From positions 1 through 64,000 of the forward strand of contig QCFC01000010.1 in NCBI GenBank assembly GCA_003278465.1: a stretch of 64,000 bases of DNA. The letters are read 5' to 3'. Positions 18,292-27,791 of the stretch are shown piece by piece. Numbering within the stretch: the first letter of the stretch is position 1; each line of letters starts with the position of its first letter. The notes beneath the pieces were generated by a model. It was not told the DNA's origin, did not search any database, and worked only from the letters and a program-made list of their open reading frames with translations. Position numbers and translations under genes: made by a program. Source of the stretch: Prochlorococcus sp. AG-363-B04. Its GTDB lineage: Bacteria > Cyanobacteriota > Cyanobacteriia > PCC-6307 > Cyanobiaceae.

Positions 18292-18983
18292 GTAATCAAA
18301 GCTCTATTAGCATCATTGTGCCAAGCCTTAATGAAGCAAAAAATCTGCCGCTTCTTTTAGCTGATCTAAAACAATGGCCTTATGAAATAGATTTGCTGGT
18401 AATTGATAGTGGAAGTCATGACTGCACAACCAGAATTGCAAAACTATTTGGAGCCCGAGTTCTTAATTTCCCAGAACCCAATAGAGGAGGGCAACTGCAC
18501 CATGGTGCTAGCAAAGCAATAGGGGAATGGCTTTTATTTCTCCATGCTGATAGTCGTCTCCCAAAAGATTGGGAAAAAGTAGTGTTGAAAAAGATATTAG
18601 AAGAATCAAGCGAGCCATATTCTTATTTCTTCAACTTTCGAATATCTTTAAAAGGATTAAGCCTAAGATTACTAGAAATAGGAGTGGCAATTCGAAGTTC
18701 GATTTTTAATAGCCCATATGGAGATCAAGGTTTATTAATCAAAAAAAACATTTATCAAAAAGCTGGAGGTTATTTACCATTAAATTTAATGGAAGACATT
18801 GAATTTATTCAAAGACTATCAAACTTTTCTAAGATTAAAACTCTAGGAATACCACTCTATACAAATGGTAGGCGTTGGGAGAAATCAAATGTATTTATAC
18901 AATCATGGAAAAATGCTAATTTAAGAAGAAAATGGAAAAGGGGAGAGTCTTCCAAAATCCTAGCCCAAGAATATTATAAATAA
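18288..18983 (+). CDS. TIGR04283 family glycosyltransferase (GT2)
   Basis: 231 residues. GT2 features: IIVPSLNEAKNLP at the start, VIDSGSHDCT (nucleotide-binding Asp), GRGGQLHHGA-like segment, and FLHADSRLP with the DxD-type metal site. GDQGLLI and MEDIEF correspond to the acceptor/catalytic part. The ATG at 18288 overlaps the stop of the previous gene (ATGA), which decides the start. Likely acts with its partner on one glycan or arsenosugar-type product; inferred. Confidence 0.87.
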   Translation: MSNQSSISIIVPSLNEAKNLPLLLADLKQWPYEIDLLVIDSGSHDCTTRIAKLFGARVLNFPEPNRGGQLHHGASKAIGEWLLFLHADSRLPKDWEKVVLKKILEESSEPYSYFFNFRISLKGLSLRLLEIGVAIRSSIFNSPYGDQGLLIKKNIYQKAGGYLPLNLMEDIEFIQRLSNFSKIKTLGIPLYTNGRRWEKSNVFIQSWKNANLRRKWKRGESSKILAQEYYK

Positions 18984-18999
18984 ATTATTTTTATCTGCC

Positions 19000-19515
19000 T
19001 CAAGTTGCATACCAAAAGGCACAACGATGGCCTTTTGGTTCCAATATCCAACCTTGTTTCTCATAGAATGAAACCACTCCAGGGTCGGCAAACAAAGTAA
19101 CTTTTTCTACGCCCATAATACGTAAAAGTTCAAGGGTATATGACATGAGCTGTTTCCCGAGTCCAGTGCCCTGATAGAGAGGATGAACTGCTAAGTCCCA
19201 AACAGTAGCATCTAAAATTCCATCTCCTGTACAGCGAACAAATCCAATCAGTCGAGGATATTTAGGGTCATGTCTCCATAAGCCAATCTTCAATAAACTA
19301 TTGTCCAATGCTCTGCGAACTCTTCTTATTGGTCGACGATTCCAACCTACAGACTCAAGCAACTGTTCAAGCTCTACCAAATCAAAAGGCCTTTCTTGAC
19401 TAAAGACAAGCTTTAACTGTTCATTAGGAGAAGGACACTCACGGGCACCCCTTCCGTAAATCTCCTCCAGGACCTCAGAGGGTATAGAAAAGGTACTGAT
19501 CACAATCTTGGGCAT
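19000..19515 (-). CDS. GNAT family N-acetyltransferase
   Basis: 171 residues. The acetyl-CoA site VHPLYQGTGLGKQLMSY (motif A, Q/RxxGxG/A) lies near 112-128, followed by the C-terminal FYEKQGW strand. The N-terminal 60 residues resemble the cyanobacterial/plastid GNAT branch related to plant NSI/SNAT proteins. The acetylated substrate is unknown. Confidence 0.85.
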   Translation of the reverse strand: MPKIVISTFSIPSEVLEEIYGRGARECPSPNEQLKLVFSQERPFDLVELEQLLESVGWNRRPIRRVRRALDNSLLKIGLWRHDPKYPRLIGFVRCTGDGILDATVWDLAVHPLYQGTGLGKQLMSYTLELLRIMGVEKVTLFADPGVVSFYEKQGWILEPKGHRCAFWYAT

Positions 19516-19562
19516 CCTCCATTAATACTGACGCACTAGAAAAGTAATCATCTTAGAAAGTG

Positions 19563-21362
19563 TCATAATTTTGCCAATCCCTGCTTCTGCAACTCTGCTA
19601 ATTGTGCATATAACCCCCCATATTCACAAAGCTCCTTATGAGTTCCCTCCTCTATTAACTCACCTCTCCGAAGAACCAAAATACGATCAGCCGCTTCTAC
19701 CGTGGCAAGCCTATGAGCAATAACCAAAGCAGTACGACAACTCAGCAAATTATCCAAGTCCCTCTGCAATGCAGCCTCTGTTGAAGGATCCATAAACGAA
19801 GTCGCTTCATCCATGATTAATACTTTAGGGTTACGAATAGCAACTCTTGCAACTGCTAACAACTGACGCTCTCCTGATGAGAGATTAGATCCACGTTCTC
19901 TCAACTCACTTACCAATCCATTAGGAAGTTTTTTCAGCAAAGATGTTAAGCCGATGTCCCTACAAATAACTTCTAATTCATCATTATTAACAACAGAATC
20001 CAATCTTAAATTATCAGCAACATTTCCACTAAAGATAAATGTATCTTGCAAGACAACACCTAGTTGTCTTCTCAAATCTTTTATAGGTATATCCTTAATA
20101 TTAATACCATCAAGATAAATATTCCCAGACTGTGGCTCATATAAACGACATAATAATCTAATTATAGTAGTCTTTCCAGAACCAGTTGGACCAACTAATG
20201 CAATATTCTCACCTGGCTGAATCCTAAAACTTAAGTTCTTTATAATTGGCTCATCTTTTCGATATGAAAAGCTTACATTCTCAAAATGTACTTCACCTAA
20301 ACATGGAGAAAAATCACTAGAAGCATTTAAATCATCAGAGTCTTGCGATTGACTCTTATCAACAATTTCCAAAGGTTCATCAAGTAATTCACCAATTCTT
20401 TCAACAGCAGTTAATCCTCCTTGAATCTGCGTAAATCTTTCAGCTAATTGACGTAATGGCTCAAACAATCTCTGCGAATACAAAATAAAAGTCGTCAGGG
20501 TTCCTAATCCCATTAAACCTTTACTTACCATTAACCCTCCTATTGCAAGCACTAGAGCTACTGCAGATAAAGATACCCATTCAATAAATGCAGAAATACT
20601 GCTATCAAAAAAAATAGTCCCATTTACTGCCTTTCTGTAAGCAGAGCCTGTCCGACTAAAAATACGACTATTAACATTTTCCCTCCTAAACATCTGAACA
20701 ACTTCTAACCCTTGAAGATTCTCTTGTAAATCAGCATTTAATTGGGAAAGTTCTTCTCGAACAAGATAATTAGATCTCCTATAACGTTTTTGCAACCAAA
20801 GAATAAAGTAAGTTACAGGTATTTGAGTAACCAACAGAAAAATTCCTAGTTGCCAATCAATAGCAACCATTGTAAAAGCAATTACTACTAAACTTACTAA
20901 GTCTGCAAGTACTCCAATCGCACCACTTCCAAAAACTTCTGAAAGAGCATCCACATCACTTGTGAGCCTTGTCAACATCTTCCCAACTGGCATTCTGTCA
21001 TGAAAGCGCAGCGACAAAGCCATGGAGTGAGAAAAAAGATCTTCTCTAATTCGAGCAGTAAGCCTCTGACCTACTGCTTGAATAGTGAAAGATTGGAATC
21101 CTTGAAGAGCAAGCCTAAGAAGAACTGATAAGAACAAAACAATTACTAAAAATCTTATTGCCATTTGTGTGGAAAGCTCCCTAAGAATTGGGATAACCGC
21201 CTCTCCACGTAAAACACTTATCGCTTGGCCTACTAAAAGTGGCTGAATAGCACTAGCTAATGAAACTGGAATTAAAATAATTAAGATTATAAATACACTT
21301 TTCCGATCTCTTTTCAAATAGCGGCCAAGACGCTTAACTCTTTGAAGATCTGAATATGGCAT
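19563..21362 (-). CDS. ABC exporter, fused permease and ATPase (MsbA-like)
   Basis: 599-residue half-transporter that should dimerise in the membrane. Six transmembrane helices in residues 1-320, then a nucleotide-binding domain: Walker A GPTGSGKTT (about 390), Q-loop VLQDTF, signature LSSGERQL (about 495), Walker B VLIMDEATS and H-loop AHRLAT. Matches the lipid/multidrug exporter class; the cargo is unknown. The ATG lies four bases after the hisG stop on the same strand, so the two are probably co-transcribed, although they have no evident functional link. Confidence 0.93.
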   Translation of the reverse strand: MPYSDLQRVKRLGRYLKRDRKSVFIILIILIPVSLASAIQPLLVGQAISVLRGEAVIPILRELSTQMAIRFLVIVLFLSVLLRLALQGFQSFTIQAVGQRLTARIREDLFSHSMALSLRFHDRMPVGKMLTRLTSDVDALSEVFGSGAIGVLADLVSLVVIAFTMVAIDWQLGIFLLVTQIPVTYFILWLQKRYRRSNYLVREELSQLNADLQENLQGLEVVQMFRRENVNSRIFSRTGSAYRKAVNGTIFFDSSISAFIEWVSLSAVALVLAIGGLMVSKGLMGLGTLTTFILYSQRLFEPLRQLAERFTQIQGGLTAVERIGELLDEPLEIVDKSQSQDSDDLNASSDFSPCLGEVHFENVSFSYRKDEPIIKNLSFRIQPGENIALVGPTGSGKTTIIRLLCRLYEPQSGNIYLDGINIKDIPIKDLRRQLGVVLQDTFIFSGNVADNLRLDSVVNNDELEVICRDIGLTSLLKKLPNGLVSELRERGSNLSSGERQLLAVARVAIRNPKVLIMDEATSFMDPSTEAALQRDLDNLLSCRTALVIAHRLATVEAADRILVLRRGELIEEGTHKELCEYGGLYAQLAELQKQGLAKL

Positions 21363-21366
21363 AAAA

Positions 21367-22014
21367 CTATTTATTTATTTGAATATCTAACGACCTAACA
21401 TTATCTACAATTTGTTGAAGGTCTCCACTATCCAATCGCAATGACAATGGATGACCAACCAATCGAGCCGTTGAATGAAAAAGGTCCTCTATAGACACCA
21501 AGCCATTATCTCTAAGAGTTCTGCCAGTTGCAACCAGATCTACGATTGCTTCAGCAATTCCAGTTAAAGGTCCAAGTTCTACTGATCCAGTGAGGTGAAC
21601 AAGTTCCACCGGAAGATCTAAAGCATCAAAGAACTCACGAGCACAATTAGTAAACTTACTTGCAACTCGACAATGTGGTGGCAAGTCAGACGCTCTTTTA
21701 TATCCGCTACTTTCCTTTACAGCCACTGCCATTCGACATCCCCCAAACTCTAAATCAGCCAAATGAGCGACAGGCATCTGATGCTCCTTTAACACGTCAT
21801 ACCCCACAATTCCCAACTGAGCCTGGCCATAAGCCACGTAAACAGGTACATCTCCATTTCTCACTAAAAGTGCTCTAGCCCGCCCACAACTGGAGAGGAC
21901 CATCAGCTGACGATTATCAGGGTCAAGAATAGAAGAAAAGTCAAGGCCAGCAATTGCAAACCTTGCCACAGAATCCTTCAATAAAGCTCCCTTAGCCAAT
22001 GCGACGGTGATCAT
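21367..22014 (-). CDS. hisG: ATP phosphoribosyltransferase, short form
   Basis: First committed step of histidine synthesis. 215 residues, the short HisG type that lacks the C-terminal regulatory domain and needs HisZ, expected elsewhere in the genome. Seen: [11 protein letters not shown] start, [14 protein letters not shown], the [12 protein letters not shown] strand, and the phosphate/PRPP loop [19 protein letters not shown] start. Confidence 0.95.
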   Translation of the reverse strand: MITVALAKGALLKDSVARFAIAGLDFSSILDPDNRQLMVLSSCGRARALLVRNGDVPVYVAYGQAQLGIVGYDVLKEHQMPVAHLADLEFGGCRMAVAVKESSGYKRASDLPPHCRVASKFTNCAREFFDALDLPVELVHLTGSVELGPLTGIAEAIVDLVATGRTLRDNGLVSIEDLFHSTARLVGHPLSLRLDSGDLQQIVDNVRSLDIQINK

Positions 22015-22044
22015 GGGGTCATTCGTCGACTTTTTACTTTAAAA

Positions 22045-22830
22045 ATGATGCCATCAGCTCGAATATCCAATCCCAATGCTGAGGAGGTTTCCACAATCAA
22101 TGCAATACCTGTGCTTAATGACAACATCATATGGGTATGGTCCAAAGGAACCCAAGCAGTAGTTGTCGACCCTGCCGTTTCAGAGCCAGTAAAGAATTGG
22201 CTTGTCTCAAAGGATCTCACACTGATCGCTGTACTGCAAACACATCATCATGATGATCACATTGGAGGGACTAAAGAACTATTAAACTACTGGCCCAAAG
22301 CAGAAGTAATTGCATCTGGAGCAGATCGTGAAAGAATTCCTCTACAAACAATTTCCGTAAAAGATGGTGACCAAATCTGCTTACTAGGTACTAACCTATT
22401 AGTAATAGAGGTTCCTGGCCATACAAAGTTCCACATAGCTTATTACCTATCATTTAAGAATTCAAAGAATCAATCCCCTGCCCTTTTTTGTGGTGACACT
22501 TTATTTGCTGCAGGTTGTGGCCGTATATTTGAAGGTACCGCAGAGGAAATGTACCTTTCTTTAAATCGCCTTTCAAAGTTACCTGATGAGACAAGAATCT
22601 ACTGCGCTCATGAATATACAGAATCAAATCTCCGCTGGGCATCTTCAATTAAACCGGAAAATTTAGTCATACAAAAAAGGCTAAAAGATATAGTCGAACT
22701 CCGCAAGAAAGGTTCACTTAGCCTCCCATCAAAAATCGAAGAAGAAAAACTTACCAACCTGTTCTTGCTTGCAAAAAACTCTAGAGAATTCGGAGAGCTT
22801 CGCTTAAACAAAGATACCTGGAGTTCCTGA
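22045..22830 (+). CDS. gloB: Hydroxyacylglutathione hydrolase (glyoxalase II)
   Basis: Hydrolyses S-lactoylglutathione in methylglyoxal detoxification. 261 residues, metallo-beta-lactamase fold. The binuclear metal site [10 protein letters not shown] is at 66-75, with further ligands in VPGHTKFH and [17 protein letters not shown] and in YCAHEYT, and a short glutathione-binding C-domain. The start could be either of two adjacent ATG codons. Divergent from hisG with a 30-base gap. Confidence 0.94.
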   Translation: MMPSARISNPNAEEVSTINAIPVLNDNIIWVWSKGTQAVVVDPAVSEPVKNWLVSKDLTLIAVLQTHHHDDHIGGTKELLNYWPKAEVIASGADRERIPLQTISVKDGDQICLLGTNLLVIEVPGHTKFHIAYYLSFKNSKNQSPALFCGDTLFAAGCGRIFEGTAEEMYLSLNRLSKLPDETRIYCAHEYTESNLRWASSIKPENLVIQKRLKDIVELRKKGSLSLPSKIEEEKLTNLFLLAKNSREFGELRLNKDTWSS

Positions 22831-22921
22831 CAGAGAAATACATGCAAGAAATTAATTCTAAAATCTTTCCTATAGAAGTTAACCTTAGAGAATTAAATTC
22901 CAGCAAACAGGAGATTCTCAG

Positions 22922-23329
22922 ATGAAAACAAATCAATCCCTTGCAATAAGTACAAAATCAGCCCCTTCTCCTGTCGGTCCTTATAACCAAGCAGTTGTCG
23001 CAGGCGAATGGGTCTATTGCTCTGGACAAATCGCTCTGGATCCGATCAACGGAGAAATGGTAGGCAATGGCAACATCGAGGCAGAAACAAGACAAGTTCT
23101 TAATAATTTAAATGCTGTTTTAGAAGCAGCAAACGCTAGGGCTGAGCAAGTCATTAAGACAACTATTTATCTTATTGACCTGAAGGATTTCTCTAAAGTT
23201 AACGCTATTTATGCAGAGATCTTCAAAAATGGAGTCAGCCCTGCAAGAGCATGTGTTGAGGTATCAGCACTCCCAAAAGGTGCCAAAGTCGAAATAGATT
23301 GCATTGCCTGGTTGGGGGGGAACCAATGA
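22922..23329 (+). CDS. RidA family enamine/imine deaminase
   Basis: 135-residue trimeric YjgF/YER057c/UK114 protein. SAPSPVGPYNQAV, VYCSGQIALDP, and the invariant Arg in SPARACVEVSALPKGA followed by EIDCIA are all seen, which mark the active RidA group that clears 2-aminoacrylate made by PLP enzymes. Plus strand, 91 bases after gloB. Confidence 0.95.
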   Translation: MKTNQSLAISTKSAPSPVGPYNQAVVAGEWVYCSGQIALDPINGEMVGNGNIEAETRQVLNNLNAVLEAANARAEQVIKTTIYLIDLKDFSKVNAIYAEIFKNGVSPARACVEVSALPKGAKVEIDCIAWLGGNQ

Positions 23330-23593
23330 AAAGAAATACCAATGCCAATTAAATTACCTATCTCCAAAATCATCGCCCCAAAAGCTCTTAATTCCATTTT
23401 CATGAATCTAATTTCTTAAAAGCAAGGCCTGGCTTTGGTTTCAAACAGCTAAAGAGGAAAAACAGTCAAGAACACAAGGGAAAGAGCAGCAAGAACTATT
23501 TTGACAATTGCACCAAAAAGTTAATCCCTATACACCTTTCTAGACAGAAGGGCAGGAGGGTTGTCTAAATTAAGACTTAAATTGCGACCAATT

Positions 23594-23824
23594 ATGGCCA
23601 CCGCCAAGCTGACTATTGGAGAGCTAGAGGCTGGCTATCCTCTTTATTGCAAGGCTCTAAGGCGACTCCTGCAGGAAGGTCGGACAACTCAGGAAATCGA
23701 AAGAACTGTCTGCTGGAGTCACCTTGAAACGCTTAACAGATGCCTACCAGGGCGTTATAAAGCGCCCTCCTATTTGCTTGTACTTATAAAACGTGATTTA
23801 GAGCAGCCTAAAGAAGACAATTAA
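23594..23824 (+). CDS. DUF3136 family protein
   Basis: 76 residues, start ATG at 23594 (MATAKLTIGELEAG), chosen over an in-frame TTG/ATG-like start 33 bases earlier since the extra residues look untranslated. The family is small, helical and found next to cbbX in marine picocyanobacteria; function unknown. Motifs YPLYCKALRRLLQEG and RTVCWSHLETLNRCLPGRY carry three Cys/His positions but no known metal site. Convergent with cbbX. Confidence 0.78.
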   Translation: MATAKLTIGELEAGYPLYCKALRRLLQEGRTTQEIERTVCWSHLETLNRCLPGRYKAPSYLLVLIKRDLEQPKEDN

Positions 23825-23888
23825 TCATCGCCCAAAAAAACAAAATTGTATTAATCAAATTCTTTAAATAAACCAGATAAAAAGTTTC

Positions 23889-24770
23889 TTAAACTTCCAC
23901 TTCCCCTTTGAAAACACTACTTCCAAGGATATCTGCAGCTTCTATAGTCATCAATTCTTGCCTTTCAAGCAATTGTCCCATACAAGAAAACAGTCTGCTC
24001 GCTTGGCGCATTCGAGCACGATCCAATGCGTTTCGAATAGAACGTGCATTAGCGAAACGAGGGAGCTTACGCCTAAGACTTATATAATCCTTAAAGGATA
24101 TCAATGCTTGATCACTAAACATATAGTCTTGCTGATTTAATAAGAGTTTAGCTATTTTCAGCAGTTCACTATTACTAAAATCAGGAAAATCAATATGATG
24201 GGCGATCCTAGAGGAAAGTCCTTGATTAGATCGATAAAAATTGTCCATAAGATCTTTATATCCAGCAAAAACTACAACAAAATTATTTCTTTGTCGTTCC
24301 ATCTCTTGAAGTAGGATCTCAATAGCTTCCGCACCATAATCTCTTTCATTACCCTCTTTATACAAATAGTAAGCCTCATCAATAAATAAAACACCTCCTT
24401 GAGCCCGCTTAATCATTTCTCGTGTTTTCGGAGCAGTATGCCCTACATATTGTCCTACCAAATCATCTCTAGTCGCAGTAACCAAATGCCCCTTTCTTAA
24501 ATATCCAAGTTTGTAAAGAATCTGCGCCAACCTACAAGCAACGGTAGTCTTCCCTGTTCCAGGCCTACCAGTAAATGACATATGAAGCCCCGGAAGCGAA
24601 CTAGACAATTCCAAACCTTGCCTTGCACGGTCAACCAAAAGAAGAGCCGCAATTTCCTTTATTCTGTTTTTTACAGGTCTAAGGCCAACAAGCTCACGGT
24701 CCAAAGTATCTAGGACTTCTTCTAATCCTGATTCTGAATAAACAGAAGAAAGATCAATCGAAGAGTCCAT
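23889..24770 (-). CDS. cbbX: CbbX-type AAA+ Rubisco activase-like protein
   Basis: 293 residues. In red-type systems CbbX remodels inhibited Rubisco by pulling the large-subunit tail. Walker [10 protein letters not shown] (near 68-76), the pore loop GQYVGHT (near 106-112), Walker [11 protein letters not shown] (near 127-136), and sensor/arginine-finger region [12 protein letters not shown] are intact. Start ATG 24770 is chosen over TTG 24785; it overlaps the acRAF end by 17 bases, so coupled translation is likely. Last gene of the cso locus. Its partner here is form IA Rubisco, not red-type, so its exact role is inferred. Confidence 0.9.
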   Translation of the reverse strand: MDSSIDLSSVYSESGLEEVLDTLDRELVGLRPVKNRIKEIAALLLVDRARQGLELSSSLPGLHMSFTGRPGTGKTTVACRLAQILYKLGYLRKGHLVTATRDDLVGQYVGHTAPKTREMIKRAQGGVLFIDEAYYLYKEGNERDYGAEAIEILLQEMERQRNNFVVVFAGYKDLMDNFYRSNQGLSSRIAHHIDFPDFSNSELLKIAKLLLNQQDYMFSDQALISFKDYISLRRKLPRFANARSIRNALDRARMRQASRLFSCMGQLLERQELMTIEAADILGSSVFKGEVEV

Positions 24771-25005
24771 CGATCTTATTTGCAAAATAGTAATCAGATT
24801 CTGTTAAATCCATAGCATCATCTTCACTCTCAGGTCGAATAGTGATGTTTACATATGTCCTACCAAAACTTATATCTGGAAATCTTTGTGATGACTCACT
24901 GTAATCACCTAATCGGTCCAAGAAATCTCGTGTTTCTTCATATGTTTTAAATTCGAACCTTTTTTCAAGGCATAAGGGACGTTTCTTTTGATGCCAATCT
25001 CCCAT
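24754..25005 (-). CDS. Alpha-carboxysome Rubisco assembly factor (PCD-like)
   Basis: 83 residues with the pterin-4a-carbinolamine dehydratase fold: [33 protein letters not shown] and the [14 protein letters not shown] end. The usual catalytic His cluster of true PCD enzymes is not present. Homologues in alpha-carboxysome loci (acRAF) help Rubisco large-subunit folding and assembly. It sits between csoS1E and cbbX and overlaps cbbX. Confidence 0.87.
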   Translation of the reverse strand: MGDWHQKKRPLCLEKRFEFKTYEETRDFLDRLGDYSESSQRFPDISFGRTYVNITIRPESEDDAMDLTESDYYFANKIDGLFD

Positions 25006-25098
25006 ATCAATTTAAAATCATAGAACCATAATCTAAACCTAAGCAGGCACCAAGAATAAATTACCTTATAAATTCAAAATTATAGATATCTAAGGAAG

Positions 25099-25671
25099 TC
25101 AATATCTACGAGAAGCTTCTGAAAACTTTAGGACAGGTTCAACCTCTACGTGAGGCCGAGCAATTATGTGGGCAGCCACAAGTCCATCACCAACACGTTC
25201 ACAAGCATCTGCGCCCGCACGGACAGATGCATTGACTGCTCCAGTTTCTCCTCTCACCATCACCGTGACATAACCACCACCAACATATTCCCTACAAACC
25301 AAAAACACATCAGCAGCCTTTGTCATTGCATCTGCAGCCTCTATTGCAGGAACCATTCCTCTAGTCTCAATCATTCCCAAAGCAATTCCCTTTCCACCAG
25401 GAGAGCCTGACAAAACCCGATTTTTAAGCAAAGAATCTCCTGAATTATCAGAATTAGAAAGTGTCTTAACTCCAGAAGAAGACTTAGAACTTTTTGTTCT
25501 TGAAGAACCACTTCTTCTAGTAGATGGTGAACCTTTAGAAGTTGACTGACTAGAAGATTCCACAACATCAACATCTACTACCTGTGCAGACTTCACAGAA
25601 ATATCCTTAGATAAACCAGTTGAATCAACTGTAGATTTTTTTGAACGAAGGTTAGGAGAAGAATCTGTCAT
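25099..25671 (-). CDS. csoS1E: CsoS1E, extended BMC-domain shell protein
   Basis: 190 residues. Residues 95-190 are a BMC domain closely like CsoS1 (GIALGMIETRGMVPAIEAAD, EYVGGGYVTV, GAVNASVRAGADACERVGD), which forms hexameric shell tiles. Residues 1-94 are a Ser/Thr/Lys/Arg-rich low-complexity extension absent from CsoS1. In the BMC part, RLIGREF of CsoS1 is replaced by FLVCREY. Such extended paralogues are known from marine Synechococcus and low-light Prochlorococcus; what the extension does is not known. Placed between csoS4B and acRAF. Confidence 0.88.
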   Translation of the reverse strand: MTDSSPNLRSKKSTVDSTGLSKDISVKSAQVVDVDVVESSSQSTSKGSPSTRRSGSSRTKSSKSSSGVKTLSNSDNSGDSLLKNRVLSGSPGGKGIALGMIETRGMVPAIEAADAMTKAADVFLVCREYVGGGYVTVMVRGETGAVNASVRAGADACERVGDGLVAAHIIARPHVEVEPVLKFSEASRRY

Positions 25672-25721
25672 GAAAAATTCAATTTAATTACTTTGGGCCT
25701 TGTAAAATTGAGTTGGAATGG

Positions 25722-25973
25722 TTATCCGTCTGGAGTCCAATAGTCAATAATTCCTCCAATAGTTAAATCAGTCTGAATTGAAGGGTCTGGACAAGCAAAG
25801 CGCGCAGCCGAGCCACTAGCTGTAAAAACCCAATTCCCTTCACGTGCTCCAACTGGATCAACGGCAACCAATTGTTTCCCCTTGTTATTCCGGAGAATCC
25901 GAAGATGCATATGACCTAGGCCAGCAACCCTCTGAGAACAAACAAGACGACCCATAACTTGCATGATCTCCAT
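25722..25973 (-). CDS. csoS4B: CsoS4B, pentameric carboxysome vertex protein
   Basis: 83 residues of the BMV/EutN-CcmL fold that caps the twelve vertices of the carboxysome. MGRLVCSQRVAGLGHMHLRIL and the GAREGNWVFTASGSAAR and TIGGIIDYW segments are characteristic. The ATG at 25973 overlaps the stop of csoS4A (TAATG). Needed in small amounts. Confidence 0.95.
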   Translation of the reverse strand: MEIMQVMGRLVCSQRVAGLGHMHLRILRNNKGKQLVAVDPVGAREGNWVFTASGSAARFACPDPSIQTDLTIGGIIDYWTPDG

Positions 25974-26248
25974 TAATTTGAGCTCACATTTACTGGCTTT
26001 GAATTATCAGGATCCCAATGATCAATAATTCCAACAATAGTGAGGTCACTTGGATAAGACTTGCTTCCCGCCGCCTCTCTAGCAGCAGAACTTCCAACAC
26101 AAATCACCCAATCATCTGGTTTACATCCAACAGCATCAACTGCGACTTTTTTTGAACTCCCATCTAAGACAACTTGAAGATGCTTATGTTCAAAGCCAGG
26201 AATCCTGTTGGTTGAAACGAGTGGCTTAACGACCTTACAAATCAGCAT
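25973..26248 (-). CDS. csoS4A: CsoS4A, pentameric carboxysome vertex protein
   Basis: 91 residues, paralogue of CsoS4B: CKVVKPLVSTNRIPGFEHKH, GCKPDDWVICVGSSAAREAAG, TIVGIIDHWDP. Start ATG at 26248 is one base from the csoSCA stop at 26250, and its stop overlaps the csoS4B start, so csoSCA-csoS4A-csoS4B are tightly coupled. Confidence 0.95.
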   Translation of the reverse strand: MLICKVVKPLVSTNRIPGFEHKHLQVVLDGSSKKVAVDAVGCKPDDWVICVGSSAAREAAGSKSYPSDLTIVGIIDHWDPDNSKPVNVSSN

Positions 26249-26249
26249 G

Positions 26250-27785
26250 TCAATGTTCCTCCTGAGCTACAGGATCTAAAGAAGACCCTACAACTTCTGT
26301 AGGGGTCTTTTGATCTCGATCTCGAATAGTAAGTAGAGTGTGAATCAAACCATCATCTACTAATTCTCGATAACGTGAGGTGATTGCACTATCAACGCGG
26401 AGGCAATCTGATTTAGCACGATCTCTTGCTCCAGGAACTCTTCCGGAATAATCAAATCGAATAACCACAGGAATGGGAAGTTCACGAGAGACATTTAAAC
26501 CCTTGAAAATCTTCACACCAACATCTAGATCTGGGGCACCTTGCTCAACAGTATCCAAATGAGAGAAATACGTGAGATTTCTTAAGTGAACTTCTTTGAA
26601 ACCAAGTCCAACACCAATAAAACGTTCAGCATGTCCAGCGTCAGGATATATCCCACCATGAAGTTCACGAACATAATCAATTTGAGAAATATTATTGGCA
26701 ATAATTCGAGTAATGAAAGCAACCATCCCTTGATCAGGTTGATCAGGAGCACTTTGTTCAACTAACTCAGTAATCCTTTTCATTGCATTTTCAACTGAAA
26801 GGGATTTTGTCTCTTTGTATACATCTCCGGCAGAGATCCACTTATTTAAATCCATTTTGCTTTCTGCAGAAGGAGTATGAATGCGTATCTGATCAGTATC
26901 TGTATCAAGACCAATCAAGAGCAAATCAACTGATGCACCACAACAGAAACTATTCTCGATTGCTTCACGAAAATCAAGTAGACGTTGAAGCCCAGATGCT
27001 GCAGCTACCTCATCATCACTACCATGAGCTGCACATCCTTGATGGAATGGGTCGACAGAACTAAAATGATAAGTTACAACTTTCAAATAACGAGTTGGTT
27101 GTTCCGGACCATTAGGTATACCTTCTCGATACCTTTTATGTTCTATTTTAATCCATCTATTAACTGTATTTTCTATATCAAAAAGTGCACCAGCATGAGA
27201 TCTACGACGAACAGAACTATATGGAATCCTTAATGCATAGGTTATTGAATGTGCTAAACGTCCATCAGCACAAGGAGTAATATCCAGAAGATGAAATCCA
27301 CAATCAGCAAGAAAAGAATCAAAATTTCTTGCTTCTAAGCTACCTTCTCCGCCATTAAGTGGATCTGAATTAAAAAATTCATTACTAAAAGCCTGATGCA
27401 CTTGAAATACACACCATGCATACAGAGCTCTCATGTCAAGAGGTCGTACCCACGCGTTTTTCAAAAGATGCTCAGGGAGCTCAAACCCAAACTCTGAAAT
27501 AGTTAATTGTTGTGCTTTAAGAACAAAATCTTGATCATGCTGCAGACTAGAAATTTTAATCAGAATAGGGACAATTTGATCAAATTTTCTTTTCACCTCA
27601 AGCTCATATTCTTTTAAGAAATTATTGGAAGTTACATCTGTAAGGGGATGTCTATTTGCATAAAACTTTCCTCGATTATACGAATCTGAATTATGTGGTT
27701 TAACTTGTGAGTCCATATAACTCTTTCTAGGAGCCGTAGGCCCCTGAAAGAGTGTCTTGTTTTTGGCCACAGAACGATAGGCCAT
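26250..27785 (-). CDS. csoSCA: Carboxysomal carbonic anhydrase CsoSCA
   Basis: 511 residues; converts bicarbonate to CO2 inside the carboxysome. An epsilon-like beta-carbonic anhydrase fold: Cys172-Asp174-Arg176 (CADGR), His240 and Cys251 match the zinc ligands and Asp/Arg dyad of the Halothiobacillus enzyme in identity and spacing. Residues 1-50 are a basic, disordered N-terminus that recruits the enzyme to Rubisco in other species. The C-terminal domain is the catalytically dead repeat typical of the family. Six bases separate its start from csoS2. Confidence 0.96.
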   Translation of the reverse strand: MAYRSVAKNKTLFQGPTAPRKSYMDSQVKPHNSDSYNRGKFYANRHPLTDVTSNNFLKEYELEVKRKFDQIVPILIKISSLQHDQDFVLKAQQLTISEFGFELPEHLLKNAWVRPLDMRALYAWCVFQVHQAFSNEFFNSDPLNGGEGSLEARNFDSFLADCGFHLLDITPCADGRLAHSITYALRIPYSSVRRRSHAGALFDIENTVNRWIKIEHKRYREGIPNGPEQPTRYLKVVTYHFSSVDPFHQGCAAHGSDDEVAAASGLQRLLDFREAIENSFCCGASVDLLLIGLDTDTDQIRIHTPSAESKMDLNKWISAGDVYKETKSLSVENAMKRITELVEQSAPDQPDQGMVAFITRIIANNISQIDYVRELHGGIYPDAGHAERFIGVGLGFKEVHLRNLTYFSHLDTVEQGAPDLDVGVKIFKGLNVSRELPIPVVIRFDYSGRVPGARDRAKSDCLRVDSAITSRYRELVDDGLIHTLLTIRDRDQKTPTEVVGSSLDPVAQEEH

Positions 27786-27791
27786 TTTTAT

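Noticed and set aside
26783-27233. Two plus-strand frames antisense to csoSCA
   Set aside because: Shadows of a strongly conserved gene; no initiation signal.
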